Positions 52,701-60,841 of a stretch of 64,000 nucleotides of DNA are shown here, in pieces; position 1 is the stretch's first letter, and every line of letters starts with the position of its first letter. The stretch is from Gammaproteobacteria bacterium. GTDB taxonomy: Bacteria; Pseudomonadota; Gammaproteobacteria; Pseudomonadales; Ketobacteraceae. The DNA is taken from NCBI GenBank assembly GCA_013178375.1, contig JABLXQ010000004.1, forward strand, positions 1 to 64,000, written 5' to 3'. The notes under the pieces were generated by a model that saw only the letters and a program-made list of their open reading frames with translations, did no database searches and had not been told where the DNA came from. Made by a program: the position numbers and the translations under genes.

Positions 52701-53158
52701 CAGACTTCACCGATCTGCCCGCCGGCAACGCCAACCGGACCATGCTGGTGGTGGTGAATTATCGCGGCAGAGGTTACGGCGGATTTACCTACGGCAATAC
52801 GGAGTGCAGCCAGGCATTTGGCCTGGGCGTTTCCAAGTATGGCAAGTTGACGCTGCAAGGCTGGTGTCAGTCCGACATCGTTTCCTCGGTAACAGGCACC
52901 AACGCCGGCTGGATGATCCATGCTGTCGTGATGTCCAACGGCGCTGTCAGGCAGTATAAAAACAGCACGGCCTTCGCGCCGGTCAATCGCACCTTCAACA
53001 CGGCGGCGAACCGCATTGTTCTTGGTGCTGAGCTGGATGGAGATCCCCAGGTGAAAATGCAGGTGGCGGCAGCCTATATTTATGATCGCGCACTGTCAGA
53101 CCAGGAAATGAGCGATCTGATTACAACGCTGGGTGAACGGTTTGGAATTGCGCCCTGA
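46790..53158 (+). CDS. Giant secreted protein: PQQ sugar-dehydrogenase-like head with PKD, Ig-like and four LamG-like modules
   Basis: A 2,122-residue exported protein. The frame opens at TTG 46697, but ATG 46790 starts a signal peptide (LRFSICLVFCCVAPLATA). Residues about 30-375 are a soluble glucose/aldose dehydrogenase-like six-bladed propeller; CCHYGGGLQFGPDGKLYLTT carries the catalytic-type His, and WAFGLRNPYRAHW the conserved Arg. A PKD domain (about 380-460), further Ig-like units and a chitobiase-like segment follow to about 650. Then come four concanavalin/LamG-like modules of about 220 residues (about 653-870, 1073-1292, 1393-1610, 1902-2122; phrase GLVMRLEADQGVS...GWSDLSG), separated by five cadherin/VCBS-type Ig repeats (NDSDADGTLAASTVTI, then DSFTYSVQD). 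The protein may bind and oxidise extracellular carbohydrate. No sorting signal is seen at the C-terminus. Confidence 0.85.
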   Translation: MRVLRVCSQLRFSICLVFCCVAPLATALPTGFQNELVVSGIDQPVYLAQLPDGRMLVLSKLGTIYIFNPAQVPAQLSTYLTLTSVDTAGERGLTSIAIDPDFAISGAVYIYYTNLAAKRNRISRFIQTGNTADPSSEVVIWQNSEEVSDCCHYGGGLQFGPDGKLYLTTGEEFDGDQAQDMTRAGGKIIRINKDGSIPTDNPFIDGPGGNLDEIWAFGLRNPYRAHWDLVRNRMYISEVGGNVQSTAREDIHLGRAGANFGWPFCEGICGNPAWDDPIFSYGHTGGTPNGGAVTAGTVYRGNLFPAVYNEAFFFADYVLGFIRYLTFDASGNLTGNYDFATASDDLGAPVHVISGADGALYYANYYGSVHRIVYSSGNQAPSITAVNASATEGGVPLSVNFTASAFDLEGDPLTYSWSFGNGDTGQGQSVNYIYGTEGSFNAYVQVSDGDRSVISPLLNIQAGQRPIINIVSPADGDKFRAGEVIDFIGTATDPDGNLSESSYEWSIDFIHNAHTHPTLAGYSGSTGQFPINTAGHDYHDNTAYRLTLKVTDADGLVSTDTVTVYPDKVNLNITASPAGIPVYIDGIPLTTPFVYDTLIGFSHVISVPQSYCLNGQSYAFTGWASGGAATHPITVPASDYADTALYQDQGACLDVPASGLVFRVEGTTGVQASGGIVSGWLDQSGRGNHLTAVGNPTVISGGLNGKNVIDFDGSVDYLYRTTTLNGLPVGSQNRTMILLANYRGVGWGGVAYGDTSCNHAFGLGVDSQGRMGVENWCNFANTTQNVVGGGWILQTAVLSNNQVKHYKNADQVGTFSRTFDTQLTRLALGANLDTVRKMNMQIAAMFIYDRALSTSELTAVRQYIQQTYSVNVGGGNNIAPITQNDAASVQQGGSTTIDILANDSDSDGTLVASTVSILTQPAHGTISVDPGTGVVNYLHDGNGSAPDSFTYNVRDNGNLLSNTATVNLSVISTDPVAPVAGNDADTVFKGAYKIINVLANDGDINSNLNPGSVQIVGNPSAGSVSVNTTTGAVTYTHNGSSGSSDSFTYQVSDQSGLVSNVATVTLTILDSSSVVPSAGLVLRLEADQGVSTSGGIVTGWSDLSGMGNDLHQVTGDPALLSSSLNGHAVVDFDGGGDELRRTQTLNGLRAGSADRTLLLVVNYRGNGYGGFAYGNPSCHQTFGLGVTPTGKLMGQMWCSSDMISTITGTGAGWMVQALVVSGGAVTHYKDGTAIGTDQKVLNTVLNRIVMGAELDGTPQVNMQVAAAYIYDRALSPTELANAQTQLHAYYLAAATPQAPITQNDTASVVQGGTVLVNVLANDSDADDDLDAGSVTIATLPAHGSVSVDSVTGAVTYLHDGSSSATDSFTYQVSDLGGRTSSVATVSIAVSSSGMPSAGLVMRLEADQGVSATEGYVTGWNDLSGSGNHLTQVTGNPRWLVNALNGHAVVDFDGSGDELRRAANLTALPAGSANRTMLLVANYRGTGYGGFTYGQSACNQTFGLGVTPAGNLMVQGWCNDYPSTTLGTGTGWIVQAVVVSGGAITHYRDGTVIGTAQKNFNTVLNRIVLGAEIDGAPQVNMQVAAAYIYDRALTSTEIASAQTQLRSYYLEAASSQPPQAQNDTVDVVQGNTVAINVLANDSDADGTLAASTVTIVQAPVNGVATVDAATGIISYSHGGASTIPDSFTYSVQDNAGLTSNTATVSVGVLIPNAVVNITSPYSGQTISGPTVVVTYQLSGTDYDHLHLSIDGLGHNTIRDLTGTFTFTDVAPGTHTITAQLVNSAHQPLVTDAAVDDVTFNVVYAAAAPVAVNDAAAVAQSGSTLIDVLANDSDINANLDPASVEIVSSPGSGSVSVDPVTGAVTYQHNGSAGATDSFTYRVHDLDALISNIATVSITVASDDAVPAAGLVMRLEADQGVSVTSGIVTGWSDLSGKGNGLNLVSGAPLLLANGPNGHAAVDFDGVGDMLQRTADFTDLPAGNANRTMLVVVNYRGRGYGGFTYGNTECSQAFGLGVSKYGKLTLQGWCQSDIVSSVTGTNAGWMIHAVVMSNGAVRQYKNSTAFAPVNRTFNTAANRIVLGAELDGDPQVKMQVAAAYIYDRALSDQEMSDLITTLGERFGIAP

Positions 53159-53213
53159 GGACGGGCGAACCACGATGGCAGTAAAAAAGTGCGGGGAATT
53201 AAAAAACATGAGA

Positions 53214-53240
53214 ACAAAAAAGGGGCGGAATTACCGCCCC
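53214..53240 (-). terminator. Terminator of the rmlACDB operon
   Basis: GGGGCGG (53222-53228) / CCGCCCC (53234-53240), 5-nt loop, followed on the minus strand by a run of T. It lies 12 bp beyond the rmlB stop and may also serve the convergent giant gene. Confidence 0.82.
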
Positions 53241-53251
53241 GCCAACTGATC

Positions 53252-54337
53252 TCAGCCCGGTCCGCCATCACGTCGGTGCAAAAGATCCATCCACCAAGCA
53301 GGATTCTGCAGAAACCAGAGCACGGTTTTTTCCAGCCCTTCCCTGAAACTGACGCCGGGCGTGTAACCCAGTTCGCGCCGGATTTTGGTGATGTCAATTG
53401 CATAACGCCGGTCATGCCCTGCCCTGTCCTTCACAAACCGGATCAGCTCCTTGCTGGAGCAACCCTTTGCCATGGGACTGTCACTGTAACACTCCGACCA
53501 TTCGGGGTTCGCAGCAAACATGCCGTCCACGGTTTCGCAAAGCAGATTGATCAGGGCAAGATTGTCCCATTCATTTTCGCAGCCGATATTGTAGGTTTCA
53601 CCCACCTTGCCGTTGCGCAGGATCAGGTCGATGCCGGCACAATGGTCCGCCACGAACAGCCAGTCGCGAACATTCTTGCCATCACCGTAAATGGGCAAGG
53701 TTTTACCCTGAAGAATATTGGTGATGCACAGTGGAATCAGTTTTTCCGGAAAATGAAACGGGCCGTAGTTATTGGAACAGTTACTGGTGGTGACTTTCAG
53801 CCCATAGGTGTGATGGTAGGCCCGCACCAGATGATCCGAAGCGGCCTTCGACGCTGAATAGGGGGAATTGGGCGCGTACTGCGAACACTCCGTAAAGGCC
53901 GGGTCCGTGGTCGAGAGCGAACCGAACACCTCATCAGTCGATATGTGATGAAAGCGGTGGTCGTCAGTGGGGTTTTGCGGGTCCAGCCACACGCTGCGCG
54001 CCGCCTTGAGCAAGGCATGGGTTCCGGTGACATTGGTATCCAAAAAAGCATCGGGCCCGGTAATGGAGCGGTCCACATGACTCTCGGCAGCAAAATGCAC
54101 GAGGGTATCCAGCTCAAAGCGCTGCAGCAGATCTTCGGCCAGATCCTGATTACGGATATCGCCCTCGACGAAATCAACCCGGCCTGTGGACAAAGCAGCA
54201 TCCAGGCTGGCTTTGTTGGCAGCGTAGGTCAAGGAATCGAGCACCACGATCCGCCCATCAGGATAGCGTTGCAACCAGTAATACACGAAGTTGACGCCAA
54301 TAAAACCGGCCCCACCCGTTACCAACAGCCTGCGCAA
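53252..54337 (-). CDS. rmlB: dTDP-glucose 4,6-dehydratase
   Basis: A 361-residue extended SDR that converts dTDP-glucose to dTDP-4-keto-6-deoxyglucose. Nucleotide loop LLVTGGAGFIGVNF, catalytic STDEVFGS (Thr-Asp-Glu) and YSASKAASD (Tyr-x3-Lys), then NNYGPFHFPEKLIPL. The frame can begin at GTG 54349, but TTG 54337 has GGAGG 4 nt upstream and gives the usual short N-terminus. Fourth gene of the operon, 26 bp after rmlD by this start. Confidence 0.95.
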   Translation of the reverse strand: MRRLLVTGGAGFIGVNFVYYWLQRYPDGRIVVLDSLTYAANKASLDAALSTGRVDFVEGDIRNQDLAEDLLQRFELDTLVHFAAESHVDRSITGPDAFLDTNVTGTHALLKAARSVWLDPQNPTDDHRFHHISTDEVFGSLSTTDPAFTECSQYAPNSPYSASKAASDHLVRAYHHTYGLKVTTSNCSNNYGPFHFPEKLIPLCITNILQGKTLPIYGDGKNVRDWLFVADHCAGIDLILRNGKVGETYNIGCENEWDNLALINLLCETVDGMFAANPEWSECYSDSPMAKGCSSKELIRFVKDRAGHDRRYAIDITKIRRELGYTPGVSFREGLEKTVLWFLQNPAWWMDLLHRRDGGPG

Positions 54338-54363
54338 ATCGACCTCCACTCTTTCAGATTCCG

Positions 54364-55239
54364 TTAATTCACCGGTGTAACATCCAGCATCCGATCCAGC
54401 ACCAACCGTAGTTCCTGGCGCCAGTGTTGCGGCTGCACCTGCAACGCTTCACAGGTTTGGGATTTGTCCAGCACGCTGAAATCCGGCCGCCTTGCCGGCG
54501 TCGGATACTGCCAGCTAGAAATGGGAAGAATTTCCACACCAGGGGGAACCAGATCCCGCACCAACGCCTCTTCGTAAATGGCGACAGCAAAATCGTACCA
54601 GCTGGCAACGCCTGCATCCGTCCAATGGTAGATTCCTTCCGCCGATGTTGGCAAAAAACGCGCGATGACGTCGGCAAGACTGTAGGCAGATGTCGGTGTG
54701 CCCGTCTGATCGCTGATAATCTTCAGTTGCGTGCGCTCGCGCATCAGCCGCAGCATCGTCAGCAAAAAATTCGAGCCACAGTCCGAATAGAGCCAGGCTG
54801 TTCGCAAAATAATGCTGCGATGAGGTTTGTGCTGCAGAATGGCCTGCTCACCGCCGCGCTTGCTCTGCCCATACCGGTTCAATGGCAGACAGGGGTCGAT
54901 CGGTTTGTACGGTGTCGACTTGGACCCGGAAAAAACAAAGTCCGTCGAGATGTGCAGCAGGGGCAATTCCAGTTCGGCACAACGCCTGGCAATTTCAATC
55001 ACCGCCAGATGATTGATGGCCTCCGCCAGTTCCGGTTCAGATTCCGCCTTGTCCACCGCAGTGTACGCCGCCAGATTGATCACATAGTCCGCCTGGGACG
55101 CATCAATCGTGGGCGCAATACTGTCCGCACGGAAAAAATCAACATCCTGCTGGGACGGAACAACCAGTTCGTACCCGTTCAGTCTTGGCAGCAGGCACCG
55201 CCCCAATTGTCCCTCGGAACCAAATATCAACAGCTTCAT
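54364..55239 (-). CDS. rmlD: dTDP-4-dehydrorhamnose reductase
   Basis: A 291-residue reductase of the last step to dTDP-L-rhamnose. Nucleotide loop IFGSEGQLGRCL, then NLAAYTAVDKAESE, STDFVFSGSKSTPYKP and YGQSKRGGEQAIL (Tyr-x3-Lys), and RTAWLYSDCGSNFL. Four-base overlap with rmlC. Confidence 0.94.
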   Translation of the reverse strand: MKLLIFGSEGQLGRCLLPRLNGYELVVPSQQDVDFFRADSIAPTIDASQADYVINLAAYTAVDKAESEPELAEAINHLAVIEIARRCAELELPLLHISTDFVFSGSKSTPYKPIDPCLPLNRYGQSKRGGEQAILQHKPHRSIILRTAWLYSDCGSNFLLTMLRLMRERTQLKIISDQTGTPTSAYSLADVIARFLPTSAEGIYHWTDAGVASWYDFAVAIYEEALVRDLVPPGVEILPISSWQYPTPARRPDFSVLDKSQTCEALQVQPQHWRQELRLVLDRMLDVTPVN

Positions 55240-55808
55240 AGCGACAACTCGCTGCAGTGTTCACCGTAATATTCTGCATCCCGGAACCCTATGCCGCGTT
55301 GGTCGCGGGCTGAAAGCAGTGGGCTCTCTCCCGCCGCCAGGGGCCACTGAATCGCCAGTTCAGGATCATCCCACGCCAGACTGCGTTCATGCTCCGGAGA
55401 GTAGTACTCCGTGCATTTGTAGAGAAACTCCGCCGTTTCCGACAGCACCAGAAAGCCGTGTGCGAATCCAGGTGGCACCCAAAGCTGACGCTGATTCTCC
55501 CCGGACAATTCGATGCCAACCCATTTCCCGAAATGGTCGGAGGAAACGCGCAGATCCACCGCCACATCAAACACCCGCCCCTGAATAACCCGCACCAGCT
55601 TGCCCTGCGGGTGCTGCACCTGATAATGCAGACCACGCAGGGAATACTTGCGCGACTTGCTGTGGTTGTCCTGCACGAACCTGCCCTGGATGCCCAGTTC
55701 AGGAATCCAGGAATCGCGCCAGCTCTCCAGAAAAAAACCGCGCTCGTCGCCAAATATTCTGGGCTCAAGGACCTTCACATCGGGAATTCGGGTAGCTGTA
55801 ATTTTCAT
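55236..55808 (-). CDS. rmlC: dTDP-4-dehydrorhamnose 3,5-epimerase
   Basis: A 190-residue cupin epimerase. [10 protein letters not shown] at the N-terminus, the active-site stretch [19 protein letters not shown] (catalytic His in RGLHYQ), [18 protein letters not shown] and [14 protein letters not shown]. It inverts C3 and C5 of the keto-sugar. Start and stop overlap its neighbours by 4 bp each. Confidence 0.95.
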   Translation of the reverse strand: MKITATRIPDVKVLEPRIFGDERGFFLESWRDSWIPELGIQGRFVQDNHSKSRKYSLRGLHYQVQHPQGKLVRVIQGRVFDVAVDLRVSSDHFGKWVGIELSGENQRQLWVPPGFAHGFLVLSETAEFLYKCTEYYSPEHERSLAWDDPELAIQWPLAAGESPLLSARDQRGIGFRDAEYYGEHCSELSL

Positions 55809-56698
55809 GACGGCAGATACCGGTGACTTTCACTCAGAATTTTTTCCAGATACTGGCCATAGCCGCTCTTCTTCAATGGCTGGATCAGTTTGTAAACCTG
55901 GTCCGCATCGATATAGTTCATCTTGAACGCGACCTCTTCAGGACAACCCACCTTGAGACCCTGCCTGTCTTCGAGCAGCTTCATGAAATTGGCGGCCTCC
56001 AGCAGGGAATCATGCGTACCGGTATCAAGCCATGCATGCCCACGCCCCAGCACCTCGACCATCAGTTCGTTCTGCTCCAGATAAACTGAATTGACGTCGG
56101 TGATTTCGAGTTCGCCTCGGGGAGAGGGCCGGATGGATTTGGCAATATCCACAACCTGGTTATCGTAGAAATACAACCCGGTAACGGCGATGGACGATTT
56201 TGGATTTTTGGGCTTTTCCTCGATATCGCACACCTTGCCGTCGGACGAATAGCTGACGACGCCGTAGCGCTGCGGGTCTTTTACGTAGTAACCAAATACC
56301 GTGGCGCCCGCGGGCCGGGTCGCGACGTCCTGCAGCTTGCGCGAGAGGCCGTCGCCGAAAAACAGATTGTCACCCAGGATAAGCGACACCCTGTCCTGCC
56401 CGATAAAGGATTCGCCAATAATGAAGGCCTGCGCCAGACCGTCGGGATGGGCCTGTTCGGCATACTGGATATCAATACCCCACTGCTCACCATTTCCCAG
56501 CAGGCTGCAGAACGCTTCGGTGTCGCGGGGTGTTGTGATGATCAGAACATCGCGAATGCCCGCCAGCATCAGCGTCGTAAGCGGATAGTAAATCATGGGC
56601 TTGTCATAGATCGGCATCAGCTGCTTGCTGACACTGAGGGTCAGGGGATGCAACCGCGTACCGCTACCCCCCGCCAATATAATTCCCTTGAGCGCCAT
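55805..56698 (-). CDS. rmlA: Glucose-1-phosphate thymidylyltransferase
   Basis: A 297-residue nucleotidyltransferase making dTDP-glucose from dTTP and glucose-1-phosphate. Signature [17 protein letters not shown], then [17 protein letters not shown] and [10 protein letters not shown]. The frame runs to 56995, but ATG 56698 with GGAGG 4 nt upstream gives the family length. First gene of rmlACDB, whose four genes follow with 4-bp overlaps or short gaps. Confidence 0.96.
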   Translation of the reverse strand: MALKGIILAGGSGTRLHPLTLSVSKQLMPIYDKPMIYYPLTTLMLAGIRDVLIITTPRDTEAFCSLLGNGEQWGIDIQYAEQAHPDGLAQAFIIGESFIGQDRVSLILGDNLFFGDGLSRKLQDVATRPAGATVFGYYVKDPQRYGVVSYSSDGKVCDIEEKPKNPKSSIAVTGLYFYDNQVVDIAKSIRPSPRGELEITDVNSVYLEQNELMVEVLGRGHAWLDTGTHDSLLEAANFMKLLEDRQGLKVGCPEEVAFKMNYIDADQVYKLIQPLKKSGYGQYLEKILSESHRYLPS

Positions 56699-57252
56699 AA
56701 CGCCTCCGCAAAAAATTCGCCCCCAAATCCACGCAGATTCCAGACAACAGGTCGGTCTGGATCCGGTGGAGCGCATGCGCAGTACACTGCCCGGCTCTGA
56801 TAGAAAGGCAAATTCCAGGCCAGCATCGAAAATGCCTGCGTTATCACTGCGTCTACACCCAAAAAGATTCTGTGCACGACCTAAAAACGCGCGCAACGAA
56901 CAAAAGTGGTTCACACATCGGAACAATGCGCCAATCGCGACAACAGGTTTCACATGTCCAGCGGGCCAGCATGTCCGTATGCGGGAACAAACCATTTTCT
57001 GCTTTCATTGAAAATTGCCGCTGAATCCGGCCATTTCCTTGCTGAATCTGCAACCATTTCCCCGCCATGCAATTGCCATAAGAAATGAACCCTGCAAACA
57101 GGCATGTTTGTTGCCTGATTTTTCAATCAACAAGGAATTTCGCTGAAATCGAATGTGTGGGCCTGCTTCATTTGCACGTTCTGAGCTTGCGGACCGTTGA
57201 AAGTCGCATTTCTCAGTAGCATTCAACAAGTTGTATTGGGGAAGTTCTGGTT
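56699..57252. other. 554-bp divergent intergenic region
   Basis: It separates rmlA (minus) from the glycosylphosphotransferase gene (plus) and should carry both promoters. I see no strong hexamer pair and no RNA gene. A sequence near 57171-57186 (TTGCACG, then GAGC) only half-resembles a sigma-54 promoter. Frames over it are shadows. Confidence 0.5.
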
Positions 57253-58665
57253 ATGGGTAACAACGGATTTGTCAGGAATAACATCAATCAATTTGCTTTC
57301 GTCTACCGTCTGGCCGATCTACTGATAATACAGGGCGCCCTGCTCGGGGTGGCGGTCTTGCGCGACGTACAATACGATTTCATGTACTTCGTGCTGGCGC
57401 TCATCGCCAACGTTTCCTTCTCCTTTTTCGCGGAATTGTTCTGGCTGTACCGATCCTGGCGCGCAGCGGCCTTTCAGGAGATGATCTTCAACACCCTGCT
57501 CAGCTGGGTTCTTGCCCTCCTCCCCATTCTGACTTTCATCCTGTTCAACGGTGAAACCAGCCACTTTCCAAGAGCCGTTCTCGGCATCTGGATACTGGTG
57601 ACGCTGGCGGGCCTGTGCGGCTGGCGCACGATGTTCCGTTACTTTCTTTATTATTTGCGACGCAAAGGACGCAATTCGCGCTCGGTAGGCATCATTGGTT
57701 TGTCGGAACCAGGCTGCAAACTGGCGCAGGAAATCCTGGAACATCCCGAAATCGGCTACCGGCTGAAAGGTGTGTTCGATGACCGCTCCAAAAGCAGCGG
57801 GGCGGAACGCATGGACCTGGCGTTTGCGGACCATATTGAAGGCAACGTCAGCGAAGGCGTGCGGCGCGCGCAGGCAGGCCAGTTTGACGTGCTGTTTATC
57901 GGGCTGCCCTTGACCGCCAAGCAACGGATAGAAGGCATTCTGCGTCTGCTGGGCGATACCACGGCAGACGTTCATCTTATTCCTGATTTCTTTATCTACA
58001 ACCTGTTGCATGCACGGATCGGCCAGGTTGGCGATTTGCAGACCCTGAGCATTTACGATACGCCCATGCGGGGATCCTGGTCGATCCTGAAGCGGCTGGA
58101 GGATATCGTGCTGTCGTCGATCATCCTGATCATCATCGCCATTCCCATGCTGTTGATCGCCATCGGGGTCAAGCTTTCCTCGCGGGGCCCGATCATTTTC
58201 GCCCAGGATCGCTACGGGTTGGACGGACGCCGCATCAGGGTTTGGAAATTCCGCAGCATGCGGGTCACCGAAAATGGCGAAAAAGTCACGCAGGCATCAC
58301 GCAACGACAGCAGAGTGACTCCGTTTGGATCGTTCCTGCGCAGGACTTCCCTCGATGAGCTGCCGCAATTTCTCAATGTGCTCGGTGGCTCCATGTCCAT
58401 TGTGGGCCCACGTCCTCACGCGGTTACTCACAACGAAGAGTACCGCAAGCAGGTTGCCTACTACATGCTGCGCCACAAGATGAAACCGGGCATCACCGGC
58501 TGGGCACAAATCAATGGCTGGCGCGGCGAAACCGATACACTGGACAAGATGCGCATGCGCATACAGTACGATCTGGAATACATCCGCAATTGGTCACTGT
58601 GGATGGATTTCAGGATAATCGTTGCCACGCTGGTGAAAGGTTTTGTCGGGAATAATGCCTACTGA
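57253..58665 (+). CDS. Polyprenyl-phosphate glycosylphosphotransferase (WcaJ-like initiating enzyme)
   Basis: A 470-residue membrane enzyme that starts exopolysaccharide repeat-unit synthesis by transferring a sugar-1-phosphate to undecaprenyl phosphate. Four to five N-terminal TM segments, a nucleotide-fold-like middle (SVGIIGLSEPGCKLAQEIL), one re-entrant helix (VLSSIILIIIAIPMLLIAIG), and the catalytic domain with KFRSMRV, RRTSLDELPQFLNVLGG, SIVGPRP and KPGITGWAQINGWRGETD. The closing WSLWMDFRIIVATLVKGFVG is typical. GGGGAAG precedes the ATG. Glucose-1-phosphate is the usual substrate. Confidence 0.92.
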   Translation: MGNNGFVRNNINQFAFVYRLADLLIIQGALLGVAVLRDVQYDFMYFVLALIANVSFSFFAELFWLYRSWRAAAFQEMIFNTLLSWVLALLPILTFILFNGETSHFPRAVLGIWILVTLAGLCGWRTMFRYFLYYLRRKGRNSRSVGIIGLSEPGCKLAQEILEHPEIGYRLKGVFDDRSKSSGAERMDLAFADHIEGNVSEGVRRAQAGQFDVLFIGLPLTAKQRIEGILRLLGDTTADVHLIPDFFIYNLLHARIGQVGDLQTLSIYDTPMRGSWSILKRLEDIVLSSIILIIIAIPMLLIAIGVKLSSRGPIIFAQDRYGLDGRRIRVWKFRSMRVTENGEKVTQASRNDSRVTPFGSFLRRTSLDELPQFLNVLGGSMSIVGPRPHAVTHNEEYRKQVAYYMLRHKMKPGITGWAQINGWRGETDTLDKMRMRIQYDLEYIRNWSLWMDFRIIVATLVKGFVGNNAY

Positions 58666-58768
58666 TTCCTGCGACACACTGATTCATTCGACACAGGGAC
58701 GTGTCGCTGACCATCCTCGCCCGATCCTGCCCGCCCTTCCTGCCCTTTCTCATCAAGAAAACCGGCAC

Positions 58769-60460
58769 TCACAGCACCGACCACTGCCCCGAATACAGCA
58801 CAACGAACAGGAACAGCAGCAGATTTGCCAGCCCGTGGGCAATGATCGCATCCAGAATATGCTGACTGCGATACCGAACCAGGGCAAACAGCAGGCCCGC
58901 CACTGTCCCCGCCAGCCAGGCGCCATGCAGCAAACCAAATGCAATCGAGCTGGTGAGAAATGCAAACACTGAAAATTGAATACGTCCGCGCGTTGCCACC
59001 GGTTGCGAATTCAGGCGACATAACAAGTACGCCCTGAAGCCCAGCTCTTCCGCAATGGGAACAGTGATGACGGCGCCGACGAACCGAAACACCAGCCAGA
59101 TGGCGGCCAGCACGACATGCTGCTGTTCCAGCGCGCTGCGATGGCCGCTATCGACGTTGGTATTCAGTGGCACCAGCAACATCCACAGAAGGGCCACCAG
59201 TGCGCCGATCACCAGGGGAAAATAGCCGACACGAAAATTGCGTCCAAGATCCAGATGTGGAAGGCAGCGGGCAATCACCCAGCCTACGACCACAACCTGG
59301 AGTGGATACAGCCAGTTGAAGGGACCGGAAACCAGTTTGGCCAACAAGGTGGACGCCAGCAGCACCACCAGGGGCAACAGGGTGGCCACCGAAAGATTGA
59401 GAGAACCCAACAGTGCTGGCGGCGGGACATGCTGGCGGCTGGAAAACAGTGCGCTGTGCTGGGCCAGATACAGGATACCTACCGAGGTCATGATCAGGGC
59501 CAGCCAGCCCGCCTGGGAGTGAAATCCCCACACGGCAACTTCCGGCGACCAATAGCTGCCAATCAGGATCAGCGCGACAATTCGCACCACGTTGAAGATC
59601 CACATGGCCGCAATCCCGATCGGAAACAGCAGGAGTGCTCTCGGAAAACGGAATTCATCGCGGAAGCTGTACAGGAATATCGCAACAAATGCGACAATCA
59701 GACCGATGCCTTCATAGCCGGAACATTGGGTGTCAATGAAGACCAGAAACTCGCCGGCGCCGATGATGCGCTCATCGAAATCGTGGTAGACGTCCGCATC
59801 CAGCCAGACCAGCACCGCCTGAACGGAATTGAACGTCAACTCCGCGAGATAAATCCAAAGATTCTGGGTAAATTTGCCCAGGAACCAGATTCCGGCACTG
59901 ATCGCCAGCGCCGCCGCAATCGCCGATTTTTGTTCACTCAGCAGGGTCAGCCAGAATCGGTAGGGTGCCAGAGCCAGCGCAGTCAGCAAGGCCGTGACTA
60001 GCACCATCAGAATCCAGCCGATGGCGGGCAGGGAAAAAATTTCGGCAGAATGGAGAACACTTTCGGCACTGGCAAACACCAGGAAAAAGCCAATCACCTG
60101 TGCAATCAGGAAATAGAGAGACGCCGGTTTGTAGAGCTCTATATAGAGCACGCGGTAGCGGCCAACGGAGCGATGTACCAAGACCGCGAACACCACCAGC
60201 GCCAGCACCAGAATTCTCGAAATCGGCCCACCGGACTGATAGAGAAAGCCCGACAACGGTGTCTCACTGGATTCCTTTGCCATCGCAAAGACCATCGCAT
60301 AGACATGCGCGCTGATGGCAAATTTTTCCAGTACGACAACCAACGCCACCAGCAACAAATTGCCAAGCAGCATGACAGGCGGAGAGAGATTGAGGGCTAC
60401 CTTCGCCATGGCTAAGACACCTGACAGATCATATAAAACAATACAAAACCAACTAGCCAT
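58769..60460 (-). CDS. xrtE: Exosortase E fused to a CPBP-type intramembrane protease
   Basis: A 563-residue polytopic protein with two enzymes in one chain. The exosortase part holds the catalytic triad: Cys246 in DTQCSGYEGIGL, Arg293 in FNVVRIVALI and His314 in WGFHSQAGW. The C-terminal part is a CAAX/CPBP protease-like domain: Glu471-Glu472 and Arg476 in AEELGFRAYLL, His512 in FGLLHGAW and His542 in IAHGLANLL. This matches the exosortase E/protease of VPEID-CTERM systems. Its expected substrate, with a literal VPEID signal, is encoded 45 bp upstream on the same strand. It would cleave and anchor that protein at the cell surface. An alternative start is ATG 60409. Confidence 0.9.
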   Translation of the reverse strand: MASWFCIVLYDLSGVLAMAKVALNLSPPVMLLGNLLLVALVVVLEKFAISAHVYAMVFAMAKESSETPLSGFLYQSGGPISRILVLALVVFAVLVHRSVGRYRVLYIELYKPASLYFLIAQVIGFFLVFASAESVLHSAEIFSLPAIGWILMVLVTALLTALALAPYRFWLTLLSEQKSAIAAALAISAGIWFLGKFTQNLWIYLAELTFNSVQAVLVWLDADVYHDFDERIIGAGEFLVFIDTQCSGYEGIGLIVAFVAIFLYSFRDEFRFPRALLLFPIGIAAMWIFNVVRIVALILIGSYWSPEVAVWGFHSQAGWLALIMTSVGILYLAQHSALFSSRQHVPPPALLGSLNLSVATLLPLVVLLASTLLAKLVSGPFNWLYPLQVVVVGWVIARCLPHLDLGRNFRVGYFPLVIGALVALLWMLLVPLNTNVDSGHRSALEQQHVVLAAIWLVFRFVGAVITVPIAEELGFRAYLLCRLNSQPVATRGRIQFSVFAFLTSSIAFGLLHGAWLAGTVAGLLFALVRYRSQHILDAIIAHGLANLLLFLFVVLYSGQWSVL

Positions 60461-60505
60461 GACACCACAAGTGACGCCATAACTAGCTGGCCATTTGCTA
60501 TCGCA

Positions 60506-60811
60506 TCATGCGCACTGGAGAATTGCAGGTTGCGAGGATCGGGCTTCAGGGCGACGACGTTCCCGGACAATCATGACGATGCCCCCCAAAAGAGCCACAG
60601 CGAGCGCTGCCCCGGCACCGTCAATTTCCGGTACCTTGGCAACGTACTTGGGCTTTTTGGGCTTGAGAACACACTTCTTACCCTTTACGCCTTTTACCTT
60701 GTAGCAAATGTAGACGTCTTTACCTTTCCCGGGCTTAGACCCTGTAGCGAATGCACCGGTAGAGACTAACGACAGACACATAACGACTATCAACAACTTG
60801 ATCTTGTCCAT
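60506..60811 (-). CDS. VPEID-CTERM protein, small lysine-rich exosortase substrate
   Basis: A 101-residue protein from ATG 60811. Signal peptide residues 1-22 (KLLIVVMCLSLVSTGAFA); a mature part of only about 37 residues, very rich in lysine with two cysteines (Cys36, Cys47; KDVYICYKVKGVKGKKCVLK). The C-terminal sorting signal is VPEID at 60-64, a TM helix 66-82 and RERRR at 84-88. A 13-residue tail ends in CA. It is the predicted substrate of the adjoining exosortase E. After cleavage the product would be a cationic, probably disulphide-closed peptide on the surface. Confidence 0.87.
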   Translation of the reverse strand: MDKIKLLIVVMCLSLVSTGAFATGSKPGKGKDVYICYKVKGVKGKKCVLKPKKPKYVAKVPEIDGAGAALAVALLGGIVMIVRERRRPEARSSQPAILQCA

Positions 60812-60841
60812 TACCTTGCTCCCCCCAACATTGGTTAACAC

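Noticed and set aside
57171-57186. Possible sigma-54 promoter before the glycosylphosphotransferase gene
   Set aside because: Only one of the two GG/GC elements fits (TTGCACG...GAGC); not enough for a call.
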